Shown: positions 24,916 through 34,512 of the stretch, piece after piece | Layout: the number at the start of each line of letters is the position of its first letter | Position numbering within the stretch: position 1 is the first letter of the stretch | Origin: a bacterium | GTDB taxonomy: Bacteria > Myxococcota_A > Bradymonadia > UBA7976 > UBA1532 | Direction of reading: 5' to 3' | NCBI GenBank assembly: GCA_030426085.1 | Contig: JAUHYW010000050.1 | Coordinates: forward strand, 1 to 64,000 | DNA length: 64,000 bases | Program-made: the position numbers and the translations under genes | The notes under the pieces: generated by a model | What the model saw: the letters and a program-made list of their open reading frames with translations, nothing else | What the model was told of the DNA's origin: nothing | Database searches by the model: none

Positions 24916-27333
24916 ATGAGCACCCGCACCTCCTCGTTCGGCGGCGGCCGCCGCGTCCCCTGGCGCAGCCCGCGCGGCCTCGACGCGGCCCTGGCCCGCT
25001 GGGGTGAGGAGGGCGTCTGGCGGCAGGTGGCCCTCGACCACACGCTGCCCCCGATCCCCGCCCGCACCGTGCCGCTGCCCGCGACGCTGAGCCCCCAGAC
25101 CCGACAGGCGCTCGCCAGGCGGGGGGTCGAGCGGCTCTACAGCCATCAGGCCGAGGCGCTCGGGCTCGCCGGGCAGGGGCGGGACTTCGTCGTCGCGACG
25201 CCGACCGCCTCGGGCAAGAGCCTGTGCTACAACCTGCCGGTGCTCGAAGCCTTCGCCCGCTCGGCCGAGGCCCGGGCGCTGTATCTCTTCCCCACCAAGG
25301 CGCTCAGCCGTGATCAGGAAGACAGCCTGCGGGCGCTGCTGAACGAAGCCGGACTGAGCCACGGCGCGATCACCTACGACGGCGACACCCCCGGCGACGC
25401 CCGGCGGGCGGCCCGCCAGCGCACCGGCGTGCTGCTGACCAACCCCGACATGCTGCACTCGGGTATCCTGCCCAACCACGCCGGCTGGGCCCGGCTGTTC
25501 GGCAACCTCGAGTACATCGTCATCGACGAGCTGCACATGTATCGGGGTGTCTTCGGCAGTCACCTGGCGAATGTGTTGCGCCGGCTGCGGCGGGTGGCCC
25601 GGTTCCATGGCAGCGATCCCACGTTCATCCTGTGTTCGGCGACCATCGGCAACCCCGCCGAGCACGCCGGGCGCATCATCGGCCGCCCGGTGGCGGCGAT
25701 CACCGAGAGCGGGGCCCCGGCCGGCGAGCGGCGGGTCATCGTCTACAACCCGCCGGTGGTCAACAGCGAGCTGGGCATCCGGGCGAGCTACCTCAAAGAG
25801 GCGGTGAAGCTCACCCTGGATCTCATCCGGTGCGATGTGCCGACGCTGGTCTTCGGTCAGACCCGCAACGCGGTCGAGGTCATGCTCAAGTACCTGCGCG
25901 ATCGGCTGGCGGGTGACAAGCGCATCGATCCCAGCACCATCGTCGCCTATCGGGGGGGCTACCTGCCCAACCAGCGGCGGGACACCGAGAAGGCGCTGCG
26001 GGCGGGCGAGATCCGGTGCGTGGTGGCCACCAACGCGCTCGAGCTGGGCATCGACATCGGCAGCCTCGACGCGGTGGTCTGCGCCGGCTACCCCGGCACC
26101 ATCGCCGGCGCGTGGCAGCGCTTCGGCCGGGCCGGGCGGCGGCAGGGGGCGTCGCTGTCGGTGATGGTGACGTCGAGCGCGCCGCTCGATCAGTACGTCG
26201 CCGGCAGCCCCGAGCACCTGCTCGACGGCGGGGTCGAGCACGCCCGGGTCGACCCGGACAACGTCGAGATCCTCATCGATCACCTCAAGTGCGCCGCCTT
26301 CGAGCTGCCGTTCGAGGAGGATGATCCGCTGGGCGATGTGCCGCCCGAGACGGTGCAGGAGGGGCTGGGCTTCCTCGAGCAGCACCGGGTGGTGCAGGCC
26401 AACCGCTCGAAGAAGGGCACGAGCTGGCACTGGTCGAGCGACGCCTACCCGGCGAGCGCGGTGTCATTGCGCAGCATCGGGTGGGACAACTTCGTCATCA
26501 TCGACCTCGACACCGATCGCAACATCGCCGAGATGGACTTCCGCTCGACCCATACGATGCTGCACGAGCAGGCCATCTATCAGCACGACGCCGATCAGTA
26601 TCAGGTCGAGCGGCTGGACTACGAGAACCACAAGGCCTATGTGCGTAAGGTCGCGCCGGATTATTACACCACCGCCGAGACCCGGACCAAGGTGACGGTC
26701 ATCGAGCAGGACGAGGCGGCCCACATCGCCAGGCCGCCGCCCGCACCCCATGTCAAGACATGGACGATGGCATCCGGGCTGGGTGAGGTGTCGGTCGTCT
26801 CGAAGGTGGTCGGGTACAAGAAGATCAAGTATCACACCCACGAGAACGTGGGGTACGGCGAGGTGCACCTGCCGGTGATGCAGAAGCACACCTCGGCGTT
26901 CTGGCTGACCATCCCCGAAGACTTCGTCAGCAGCCTGGGGGTGCCTCGGCCGGCGGTCATCGACGCCTTGCGGGGGCTGCTCAACGCCATGCACACGGTG
27001 GCCGCGGCGGGGCTGATGATCGACCCCCGCGATCTGGGGCGCACGCTGGGTGACAAGGACGACCCCGACGGCCCGGCGAGCAGCGGCGGGGGCGGGGGGC
27101 CCGGGTTCGATCCCACGCTGTTCCTGTACGACGAGATGCCGGGCGGGGTGGGGCTGGCGCCCCGGCTGTTCGACGAGCGCGAGGCGCTGCTGGCCCGCAC
27201 CCGGCGGCTCTTGGATCACTGCGGCTGCAATGGCGGCTGCCCGGCGTGCATCGGGCCGACGGTCGGGGCCGAGGCCGGGGTGCGGCCGCGGTCGCTGGTG
27301 GTGGGCATCCTCGATCGGCTGGGTATCACATGA
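24916..27333 (+). CDS. mrfA: MrfA/YprA-type DEAD/DEAH helicase with zinc-binding C-terminal (DUF1998) domain
   Basis: An 805-residue superfamily 2 helicase. Walker A is TPTASGKS (Lys101), motif II DELH (204-207), motif III CSATIGN, and motif VI QRFGRAGR. The C-terminal DUF1998 region ends with four Cys, C769-x-C771-x3-C775-x2-C778, the metal site of Bacillus MrfA (YprA) and yeast Hrq1. MrfA with MrfB repairs mitomycin-type DNA lesions in Bacillus without UvrA. The partner mrfB follows with an ATGA overlap, which makes the assignment firm. ATG at 24916 is preferred; an upstream TTG at 24880 would add 12 residues. Confidence 0.92.
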   Translation: MSTRTSSFGGGRRVPWRSPRGLDAALARWGEEGVWRQVALDHTLPPIPARTVPLPATLSPQTRQALARRGVERLYSHQAEALGLAGQGRDFVVATPTASGKSLCYNLPVLEAFARSAEARALYLFPTKALSRDQEDSLRALLNEAGLSHGAITYDGDTPGDARRAARQRTGVLLTNPDMLHSGILPNHAGWARLFGNLEYIVIDELHMYRGVFGSHLANVLRRLRRVARFHGSDPTFILCSATIGNPAEHAGRIIGRPVAAITESGAPAGERRVIVYNPPVVNSELGIRASYLKEAVKLTLDLIRCDVPTLVFGQTRNAVEVMLKYLRDRLAGDKRIDPSTIVAYRGGYLPNQRRDTEKALRAGEIRCVVATNALELGIDIGSLDAVVCAGYPGTIAGAWQRFGRAGRRQGASLSVMVTSSAPLDQYVAGSPEHLLDGGVEHARVDPDNVEILIDHLKCAAFELPFEEDDPLGDVPPETVQEGLGFLEQHRVVQANRSKKGTSWHWSSDAYPASAVSLRSIGWDNFVIIDLDTDRNIAEMDFRSTHTMLHEQAIYQHDADQYQVERLDYENHKAYVRKVAPDYYTTAETRTKVTVIEQDEAAHIARPPPAPHVKTWTMASGLGEVSVVSKVVGYKKIKYHTHENVGYGEVHLPVMQKHTSAFWLTIPEDFVSSLGVPRPAVIDALRGLLNAMHTVAAAGLMIDPRDLGRTLGDKDDPDGPASSGGGGGPGFDPTLFLYDEMPGGVGLAPRLFDEREALLARTRRLLDHCGCNGGCPACIGPTVGAEAGVRPRSLVVGILDRLGIT

Positions 27334-29003
27334 GCAGCCGCTTCGGCCGGAAGCTGGCCCGGCTGCGCATGCCGGGTACGACGACGGTGGAGGCACCCGA
27401 GGCGCAGACCCCGTCGGCGGCCGAGGCGCCCCCGCGCAGCGAAGGCGGTGCGCGAAGTGAAGGCAGCGACCGTCACGCGCACAGCGAGCACACTGATCCG
27501 TTCGCCCGCGCCGCGCGATCGGACGCCCCGCTGCGCCGCGGGCGGGGGTGGGATCTCGATGGCGCGGATGACTCGGACGGCGCCGAGGCCGAAGAGGCGC
27601 CGCGAGATGCCGATGCCATCGAGGGCGCCGACGCGCCGACGCCCGGCGAAGTGGCGCGCAAGGCGCGGATCGCGCGGCTCCAGGCCCGGATCGACGCCAT
27701 GGTCGGGCGCCGCCAGCGGGCGCTGAGCCGGGGCGAGGGGGCGCCGGGGGCCGACGCGGGGCGGCTCCGGGCGGCGCCGGCCGGGGCCTGGGGCCGGCTG
27801 GCCCGGGGCAGTGCGCCGCACGCGGATGGGATCGAGGGTGAGGGTGAAGGGGCCGTCACCGACGCGCCGCCGGTCGAGGCCCGCGATCCGGATGACTTCT
27901 CGGGCGTGCCCGGGGCGCTCGAAGAGACCGACTTCGGCCCGCTGCACGTCGTGCGGGCGACCTTCGGCCCCGATCACTGCCACGGCGAGGCCCCGGTCGG
28001 CCGGGCGCTGGCCGTCGCCGCCCGCGAGGTGGCCCGCTTCGCGCTCGACCCCGAGCTGGCCGAGGTCGACATCGAGCGGGCGCTCTTCCTCGACACCGAG
28101 ACGACCGGGCTCTACGGCGCGGGCACGGTGCCTTTCCTGATCGGGCTCGGCTGGTTCGAGGGCGGCTGCCTCGAGCTGCGCCAGCTCTTCCTGCGTCGGC
28201 TGGGCGAAGAGCGGCCGATGCTGGAGTTCCTCGCCGATCGCCTCGCCCGGTCGAGCTGCATCATCACCTACAACGGCAAGAGCTTCGACTGGCCGCTCAT
28301 CGGTCAGCGGTTCGTGATGAACCGGCTGCCGCCGCCGCCCGATCCGCTGCATCTCGATCTGCTGCACTGCGCCCGGCGGGCCTACAAGAAGCGCATCGGC
28401 GGGGCCCGGCTGGTCCAGATCGAGGAGCGGGTGCTGGGCATGCAGCGGGTGGATGACACCCCGGGGCACGAGATCCCGCTGATCTACCTGGACTTCGTGC
28501 GCGGGGGGCCGGCCGATCGGGTGGCGGGGGTCATCCAGCACAACGCCCACGACATCGTGGCGATGGCGGCGCTGCTCGGCCGGCTGGGCGAGCGCTTCGC
28601 CGCGGCCCACCGGGATGACGACCCCCGCGATCTCTTGAGCTACGCCCGCATCGCCGAGCGGGCGGGGGATACGCAGCGGGCGGCGGACTTCGCCCGGGTC
28701 GCGGCCGAGCGCTCGACGGGGTCGCACGCGGCCGACGCCTGGCTGCTGCACGCCACCCTGGCCCGGCGGCGGGGCGACGTGGACGAGGCCCAGCGAGGCT
28801 ACGAGGCGGCGCTGGCCGAGGCCGTCGATCGCGAGCAGTCGGGCGCGGCGCACCTGGCGCTGGCCAAGCTGTTCGAGCACCGGCGCAAGGACTTCGATCA
28901 GGCGCTGAGGCACGCCTATCACACCCGCTGGATGGAGGGCGCGCCGGCGTGGCAGAAGCGCATCGATCGCATCGAGCGCAAGCGGGCCCGGGCCGCGTCC
29001 TGA
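27330..29003 (+). CDS. mrfB: MrfB/YprB-type DEDD exonuclease with TPR
   Basis: A 557-residue RNase H-like exonuclease. After a long acidic low-complexity N-terminus (about 1-215), the nuclease core has LDTETTG (Asp255, Glu257), YNGKSFDWP (Asp320) and HNAHDI (Asp408), the four metal-binding acids of the DEDD group. The C-terminal 110 residues form TPR-like helices (ERAGDTQRAADFAR and similar). Bacillus MrfB is the exonuclease partner of MrfA, and here the start codon overlaps the mrfA stop (ATGA), so both should be made together. Substrate is expected to be helicase-unwound damaged DNA. Confidence 0.9.
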   Translation: MSSRFGRKLARLRMPGTTTVEAPEAQTPSAAEAPPRSEGGARSEGSDRHAHSEHTDPFARAARSDAPLRRGRGWDLDGADDSDGAEAEEAPRDADAIEGADAPTPGEVARKARIARLQARIDAMVGRRQRALSRGEGAPGADAGRLRAAPAGAWGRLARGSAPHADGIEGEGEGAVTDAPPVEARDPDDFSGVPGALEETDFGPLHVVRATFGPDHCHGEAPVGRALAVAAREVARFALDPELAEVDIERALFLDTETTGLYGAGTVPFLIGLGWFEGGCLELRQLFLRRLGEERPMLEFLADRLARSSCIITYNGKSFDWPLIGQRFVMNRLPPPPDPLHLDLLHCARRAYKKRIGGARLVQIEERVLGMQRVDDTPGHEIPLIYLDFVRGGPADRVAGVIQHNAHDIVAMAALLGRLGERFAAAHRDDDPRDLLSYARIAERAGDTQRAADFARVAAERSTGSHAADAWLLHATLARRRGDVDEAQRGYEAALAEAVDREQSGAAHLALAKLFEHRRKDFDQALRHAYHTRWMEGAPAWQKRIDRIERKRARAAS

Positions 29004-29009
29004 GCCGGC

Positions 29010-29444
29010 TCAGCGCGTCGGCGCGCGGGGCACGTAGGCCATCGTGCCCAGCAGGCGGGCGGTCGGCTTCTGCGGGTCGCCGGTGTGCACCTCGGCTTCG
29101 ACGATGGCGAAGCGCCGGCCGGGCTTGACGACCCGGGCGACGCAATAGAGCCGCTCGCCGACGGCCGGGCGCAGCATGTGCACCTTGAACTCTACGCTGA
29201 CGATGCCCTCGTCGGGCGCGGCGAGGCTGCCGGCGGCGGCGCCGGCGCAGTGGTCGGCCAGCGTGGTCTGCACCCCGGCGTGCACCGTGCCCGCCTGCTG
29301 GGCGTGCTCCGGCTTCACCGCCAGCGTGGCGTGGATCTCGCCCGGCGCGATGCGGGTCGGGGTGATGCCGAGGTGCTGCACGAAGGTGGCCGCGGCGAAG
29401 TCGGCTTCGACGGCGGCGGCGTAGTCCGGGTTACGGGGGGTCAT
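29010..29444 (-). CDS. PaaI-type hotdog-fold thioesterase
   Basis: A 144-residue protein of the PaaI/YigI type. The hotdog helix follows GTVHAGVQTTLADHCAG (51-67), in which the HAG stretch and the helix Asp64 are the usual active-site region, and the strand EFKVHMLRPAVGE matches the next conserved block. It should hydrolyse an acyl- or aryl-CoA thioester in the cytoplasm. Convergent with mrfB (6-bp gap) and divergent from the ATPase operon. It interrupts the repair-gene block and has no obvious link to it. Confidence 0.88.
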   Translation of the reverse strand: MTPRNPDYAAAVEADFAAATFVQHLGITPTRIAPGEIHATLAVKPEHAQQAGTVHAGVQTTLADHCAGAAAGSLAAPDEGIVSVEFKVHMLRPAVGERLYCVARVVKPGRRFAIVEAEVHTGDPQKPTARLLGTMAYVPRAPTR

Positions 29445-29519
29445 GGTGCCTCGCTGGGGGTGGGCGGGTGGCGGCAGTCTACCCGAAAGACGCGCCGGGC
29501 GTCGTGGTCCGGGCGCCTT

Positions 29520-29536
29520 TCAACAGATCCGTTGAC
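29520..29536. promoter_or_regulatory. operator-like inverted repeat, upstream copy
   Basis: TCAAC-AGATCC-GTTGA, followed by C. It matches the downstream copy at 29575-29592 at nearly every base (CAAC-r-GAT-y-CGTTGAC). It lies just upstream of the predicted -35 element. The two copies are 56 bp apart, so they do not lie exactly on one helical face by whole turns of 10.5 (5.3 turns). Confidence 0.5.
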
Positions 29537-29541
29537 GCGGC

Positions 29542-29570
29542 TTGATCCGGCCTCGGGGTGGGGCTAGGGT
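29542..29570 (+). promoter_or_regulatory. predicted promoter of the ATPase-sbcDC operon
   Basis: TTGATC (29542-29547), 17-bp spacer, TAGGGT (29565-29570). The same two hexamers and spacing occur before the P450 gene. The start site would be near 29577, inside the downstream palindrome, leaving a short leader of about 27 bases with GGAG before the GTG start. Confidence 0.5.
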
Positions 29571-29574
29571 CGTC

Positions 29575-29592
29575 GTCAACGGATTCGTTGAC
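29575..29592. promoter_or_regulatory. operator-like perfect palindrome, downstream copy
   Basis: GTCAACG-GATT-CGTTGAC, 7-bp perfect arms. It covers the expected transcription start, the usual place for a repressor site. With the upstream copy it brackets the promoter, which suggests a dimeric repressor bound at two sites. The repressor is not identifiable here. Confidence 0.55.
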
Positions 29593-29603
29593 TGGAGTTC
29601 ATC

Positions 29604-30860
29604 GTGACTGAGCAGGCCGACTTGCAGACGACCGCGACCCTCAAGCGGGAGGTCGGCAACTGGGTCGACGGCGACCGCTTCTGGGATCGGGTGCACGAGG
29701 TGCGGCACTTCATCGAGCTGCTCGACGAGGGCGCGCATGTGCTGTTGATCGCGCCACGGCGGACCGGCAAGACCAGCCTGATGCGCGAGGTCAGCCGACG
29801 CATCGCCGACCGCTATGTCTGCGTGCACGCCGATCTGGAGCACTGCCGGACTGTCGGCGACGCCATCATCGAGCTGAGCGTCGCGACCCGGGCCCACCGT
29901 GATGTCTGGTCCAAGGTACGGGATGTATTCGGCCGCTTGTTGGGCAACGCCGAAGAACTCAAGCTCGACGAGGTCGTGATCAACCTGCGGGCCGGCATCG
30001 GCGCCGACTGGCAGCCGACCGGTGACCGCTACTTCGCCGAGCTGGCCCGGGCCGAGCGGCCGGTGGCGCTCTTCATCGACGAGCTGCCCATCCTGGTGAA
30101 CCGGCTGCTGCGGACCGAGGGAGCCGGGGGCGGTCGGGCGGCCGTGGATGTGTTCATGTCATGGCTGCGTTCGGTCGCGCAGCGGCACAAGGGGCGGGTG
30201 CGGCTGGTCGTGTCGGGCTCGATCGGCTTGGGGCCGGTGCTGCAAAGCGCCAACCTCACCGCGAGCATCAATCACTTCACGCGGTTCCATCTGGAGCCGT
30301 GGCCGGCCCCCATCGCCCGGGGGTGCTTGCAGGCGCTGGCCAACCAGTATGGCATCGCATGGGGCGCCGGGGTGACCGCGCGCATGGTCGAGCACCTCGG
30401 TTGGTGCGTGCCGCACCATGTGCAGACATACTTTTCGCATGTCTACGAGGACGCCCGGCGGCGGGGCGTCGAGGGGGTGACGATCGAGGACGTCGACCGG
30501 GTCTATCGCGATCGGATGTTGAGCAGCCGGGGGCATGCCGAGCTGAGTCACTACGAAGAGCGGCTGAAGCTGGTCCTGGGCGATGGCATCCTGCCCGTCG
30601 CGATCGATCTGCTCACCGAGGCGGCAGTGGTGGGGCGACTGACGACCGCAGCCGCGATGGCGATCATCGACGAGCACCGCCCCGACGACGCGGCGCATGC
30701 CCGACGCCAGTTGCTGCGCCGGTTGCTCGATCTGCTCGACCACGATGGCTACCTCGGTGAGTCGGCGGGGGGCTTCGCTTTTCGGTCGAAGCTGCTGCGC
30801 GACTGGTGGCAGAAACGCTTCGGCTATGGCTACCGGCCCCGGGGAGAGGCGGCGGGATGA
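29604..30860 (+). CDS. P-loop ATPase (AAA/STAND-like), first gene of a four-gene unit with sbcDC
   Basis: A 418-residue protein. Walker A is APRRTGKTS (50-58), Walker B FIDE (157-160), and a sensor-like LVVSGS follows at 201-206. The order (N-terminal DRFWDRVHEVRHFIELL, then P-loop) is that of the bacterial/archaeal AAA family typified by PF01637 ATPases, and the C-terminal third is all helical, probably winged-helix. No signal peptide or membrane helix. GTG start with GGAG at 6 bases. Its stop overlaps the start of the second ATPase (ATGA). Such ATPases often act as switches in defence or DNA-processing systems; which here is unknown. Confidence 0.8.
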   Translation: MTEQADLQTTATLKREVGNWVDGDRFWDRVHEVRHFIELLDEGAHVLLIAPRRTGKTSLMREVSRRIADRYVCVHADLEHCRTVGDAIIELSVATRAHRDVWSKVRDVFGRLLGNAEELKLDEVVINLRAGIGADWQPTGDRYFAELARAERPVALFIDELPILVNRLLRTEGAGGGRAAVDVFMSWLRSVAQRHKGRVRLVVSGSIGLGPVLQSANLTASINHFTRFHLEPWPAPIARGCLQALANQYGIAWGAGVTARMVEHLGWCVPHHVQTYFSHVYEDARRRGVEGVTIEDVDRVYRDRMLSSRGHAELSHYEERLKLVLGDGILPVAIDLLTEAAVVGRLTTAAAMAIIDEHRPDDAAHARRQLLRRLLDLLDHDGYLGESAGGFAFRSKLLRDWWQKRFGYGYRPRGEAAG

Positions 30861-33211
30861 CGCGGCTGATGAAACACAACCCGGCGTTCCTCGACGACGA
30901 CGAGTTGATCGCCGGGTTCACCGTGCGTCGGGCCGACTTCGAACTCCTGATTGAGACGCTGCACGAGAACATCGACGCGTCGGCCAATCAGCATGTGCTG
31001 GTCATCGGGCCGCGTGGCATGGGCAAGACGACGCTGGTCCGGCGGGTGGCGGTCGAGGTCCGGCGGGACGCGGCGCTGAGCGCGGCGTGGTATCCCATCG
31101 TCTTCGGCGAGGAGAGCTATGCCATCAGCGACGCGGGCGAGTTCTGGCTGGAGGCGATCCTGCATCTGGCCGACGCGCTGGATGACCCGGCGTGGCATGC
31201 GTTGCACAAGACATTGCTGGCCGAGCCGGACGGGGAGGCGCTGCGGGTCAAGGCGCTCGGGCGGCTGACGGACTTCGCCGAAGCCCGCGGCGGGCGGCTG
31301 CTGCTCATCGTCGAGAACTTGCAGATGGTGCTGGGCGAGCAGCTCGACGCGGACGCGGCGTCGAGCCTGCGACACACACTGCAGAACGAGCCCCGGATCA
31401 TGCTGCTGGGCACGGCGGCGAGCCGGTTCGATGCCATCGAGCAGCCCGAGCAGCCGATGTTCGACCTGTTTCGGGTCGTCGAGTTGGATCCGCTGGACGA
31501 AGGTGAGGCCCGCGCGTTGTGGGACGCGGTCGCCGAGCGGCCCTTGAAGGGGCGCCGCATCCGGCCGGTGCACATCCTGACGGGGGGCAACCCCCGGCTG
31601 CTGAGCATCGTCGCGGCGTTCTCTCAGAAGCGATCGTTCGCCGAGCTGATGACCGATCTGGTGCATCTCGTCGACGATCACACCACCTACTTCAAGGCGA
31701 ACGTCGAGGCCCTGCCGCCCGGCGAGCGCAAGGTGCTGGTGGCGCTCGCCGATCTGTGGAGCCGGGCGACCTCGCGGCAGGTGGCCGAGCGGGCGCGGCT
31801 GGAGCCGAAGAAGACGAGCGCGTATCTGAAGCGGCTGAGTGATCGGGGCGTGGTGCGCGAGGTCGATCGCATCGGGCGGGTGCGGCTGTACGAGCTGACG
31901 GAGCGGCTCTACAACATCTATCACTTGATGAGGCGCCGGGGCGGGGAGCAGGCGCAGGTCAAGGCGCTGGTCGAGTTCATGATCGCGTTCTACGACACCG
32001 ACGAGCTGGGCGAGGTGGTGTCGAGCATCGCGTCCGAGGCATGTGCCATCGAAGTTCGGGAGCGTCGGTATCACTTGTGGGCGCTGGCCGAGCTGATGGG
32101 ACGTGGCGCGGACGACGCCGAGCGCAAGGCATGGCTCGATGCCCTGCCGGCGGAATTGTTCGAGTTTTCCGATATGCCGCCTGCGTTGGCCGAGATGCTG
32201 GGGGGTGGGGTCGCCGCGCGCGATGGCGTGCCCGACGGCGTCGGGAACCTCCCGGCTCCGCTCCGGGAGGTCTTCGCGTTCGTCGATTCCGCTATCGAGT
32301 TCGAGGCGGGGGGGCGCCGAGGCGAAGCCCCGACAGCACCCGGACGATTCGCGGTCCTCGACATGGACCTCCCGTCCGACGGGGTGGAGCGAGCGGCCGT
32401 CCGTGAGGTGCGCATCGTGGCCCTGTTCGTCTCCGGGGAACCCGAGCAGGCTTTTCGAGAGGCCATGGCCCTCAGCGAGGAGACACCGCGCGCCCTCGCG
32501 GCGCCCTTCATTCGAGTGGTGGTCTGGGCGTCGGCAGAGGTGGCGTCGGAATCGGAGGTCGTCGAGCTGTCCCAGCGGTTGCTCGATGTCGATCCATCCC
32601 AGGTCGTGCCATGGCTGATGTGGGGCCTCGGCACGTCGGACATGGAGACGGCAGAGCGCGCGCTGAGGCAGGCGGTGGATGTGGCCCCGCGCAATGGCTG
32701 TGCCTGGGCCGGGCTGGGATGGACGACCGCCCGTCGGGGTCGACCGCGGGAGGCGGTCGAGGCGTTGGAGAAAGCAACTCGACTCCAGCCGGACAATCCG
32801 ACCTATGTCTTCGCCCTGGCCTGGGTCCGGGCCGTGCTGGCTGAAGAAGACGAGGCGTTGGCGGCCATGGCCGAGGTATTGACCTGCCGCGCCTACGTCC
32901 GCGATGTCGTCCAGCAGGTCGTCGACTGGGTCGTGCTGTTCGGGATGAGGATGTCCCCGGCCGGATCCGGAGCCATCGCGCGCCTGCGCAATCTCCTGCA
33001 TGCCAGCGCTTCGGCGGATGCCATCACACCGATCATCGTGGCGCTCGACATGCAACTCGGCCGACCCGTACGCGTCCCGCGCGAGGTCGAGGCGGTCGCC
33101 CGCGACATCGTCGCTCGGCTCGCATCGGGCACCGCGATCATGCCCGCCGGCGTGATCTCACCTTGGGGCGGGTATCTCTACGCCGCCCCGCCACCCGCAA
33201 ACGGCGGTTGA
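30857..33211 (+). CDS. second P-loop ATPase with winged helix and TPR-like C-terminus
   Basis: A 784-residue protein. Walker A is GPRGMGKTT (51-59). The Walker B position reads LLLIVENLQ (acid then Asn), so the usual second acid is missing and hydrolysis may be weak. A sensor-like LLGTAAS follows. A winged-helix region lies near residues 290-350 (RATSRQVAERARLEPKKTSA). The C-terminal half carries helical repeats with TPR character (NGCAWAGLGWTTARRGRPRE). From about 31900 onwards the codon use has more A/T in third positions than the neighbours, which hints at a mosaic or acquired gene. ATGA overlap with the first ATPase; sbcD starts 32 bp after the stop, and a 5-bp-stem hairpin (33202-33218) sits on the stop codon. 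Confidence 0.78.
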   Translation: MTRLMKHNPAFLDDDELIAGFTVRRADFELLIETLHENIDASANQHVLVIGPRGMGKTTLVRRVAVEVRRDAALSAAWYPIVFGEESYAISDAGEFWLEAILHLADALDDPAWHALHKTLLAEPDGEALRVKALGRLTDFAEARGGRLLLIVENLQMVLGEQLDADAASSLRHTLQNEPRIMLLGTAASRFDAIEQPEQPMFDLFRVVELDPLDEGEARALWDAVAERPLKGRRIRPVHILTGGNPRLLSIVAAFSQKRSFAELMTDLVHLVDDHTTYFKANVEALPPGERKVLVALADLWSRATSRQVAERARLEPKKTSAYLKRLSDRGVVREVDRIGRVRLYELTERLYNIYHLMRRRGGEQAQVKALVEFMIAFYDTDELGEVVSSIASEACAIEVRERRYHLWALAELMGRGADDAERKAWLDALPAELFEFSDMPPALAEMLGGGVAARDGVPDGVGNLPAPLREVFAFVDSAIEFEAGGRRGEAPTAPGRFAVLDMDLPSDGVERAAVREVRIVALFVSGEPEQAFREAMALSEETPRALAAPFIRVVVWASAEVASESEVVELSQRLLDVDPSQVVPWLMWGLGTSDMETAERALRQAVDVAPRNGCAWAGLGWTTARRGRPREAVEALEKATRLQPDNPTYVFALAWVRAVLAEEDEALAAMAEVLTCRAYVRDVVQQVVDWVVLFGMRMSPAGSGAIARLRNLLHASASADAITPIIVALDMQLGRPVRVPREVEAVARDIVARLASGTAIMPAGVISPWGGYLYAAPPPANGG

Positions 33212-33243
33212 ATCGCCGGCTCTCGTCGGGCAACCTCCGGCGG

Positions 33244-34508
<1,265 letters not shown>

Positions 34509-34512
<4 letters not shown>

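Noticed and set aside
29604-33211. Paired ATPases as transposition proteins (TniB/IstB-like) of a mobile element
   Set aside because: No integrase or transposase, no terminal inverted repeats and no target-site duplication are seen; the pair is packed into the sbcDC unit.
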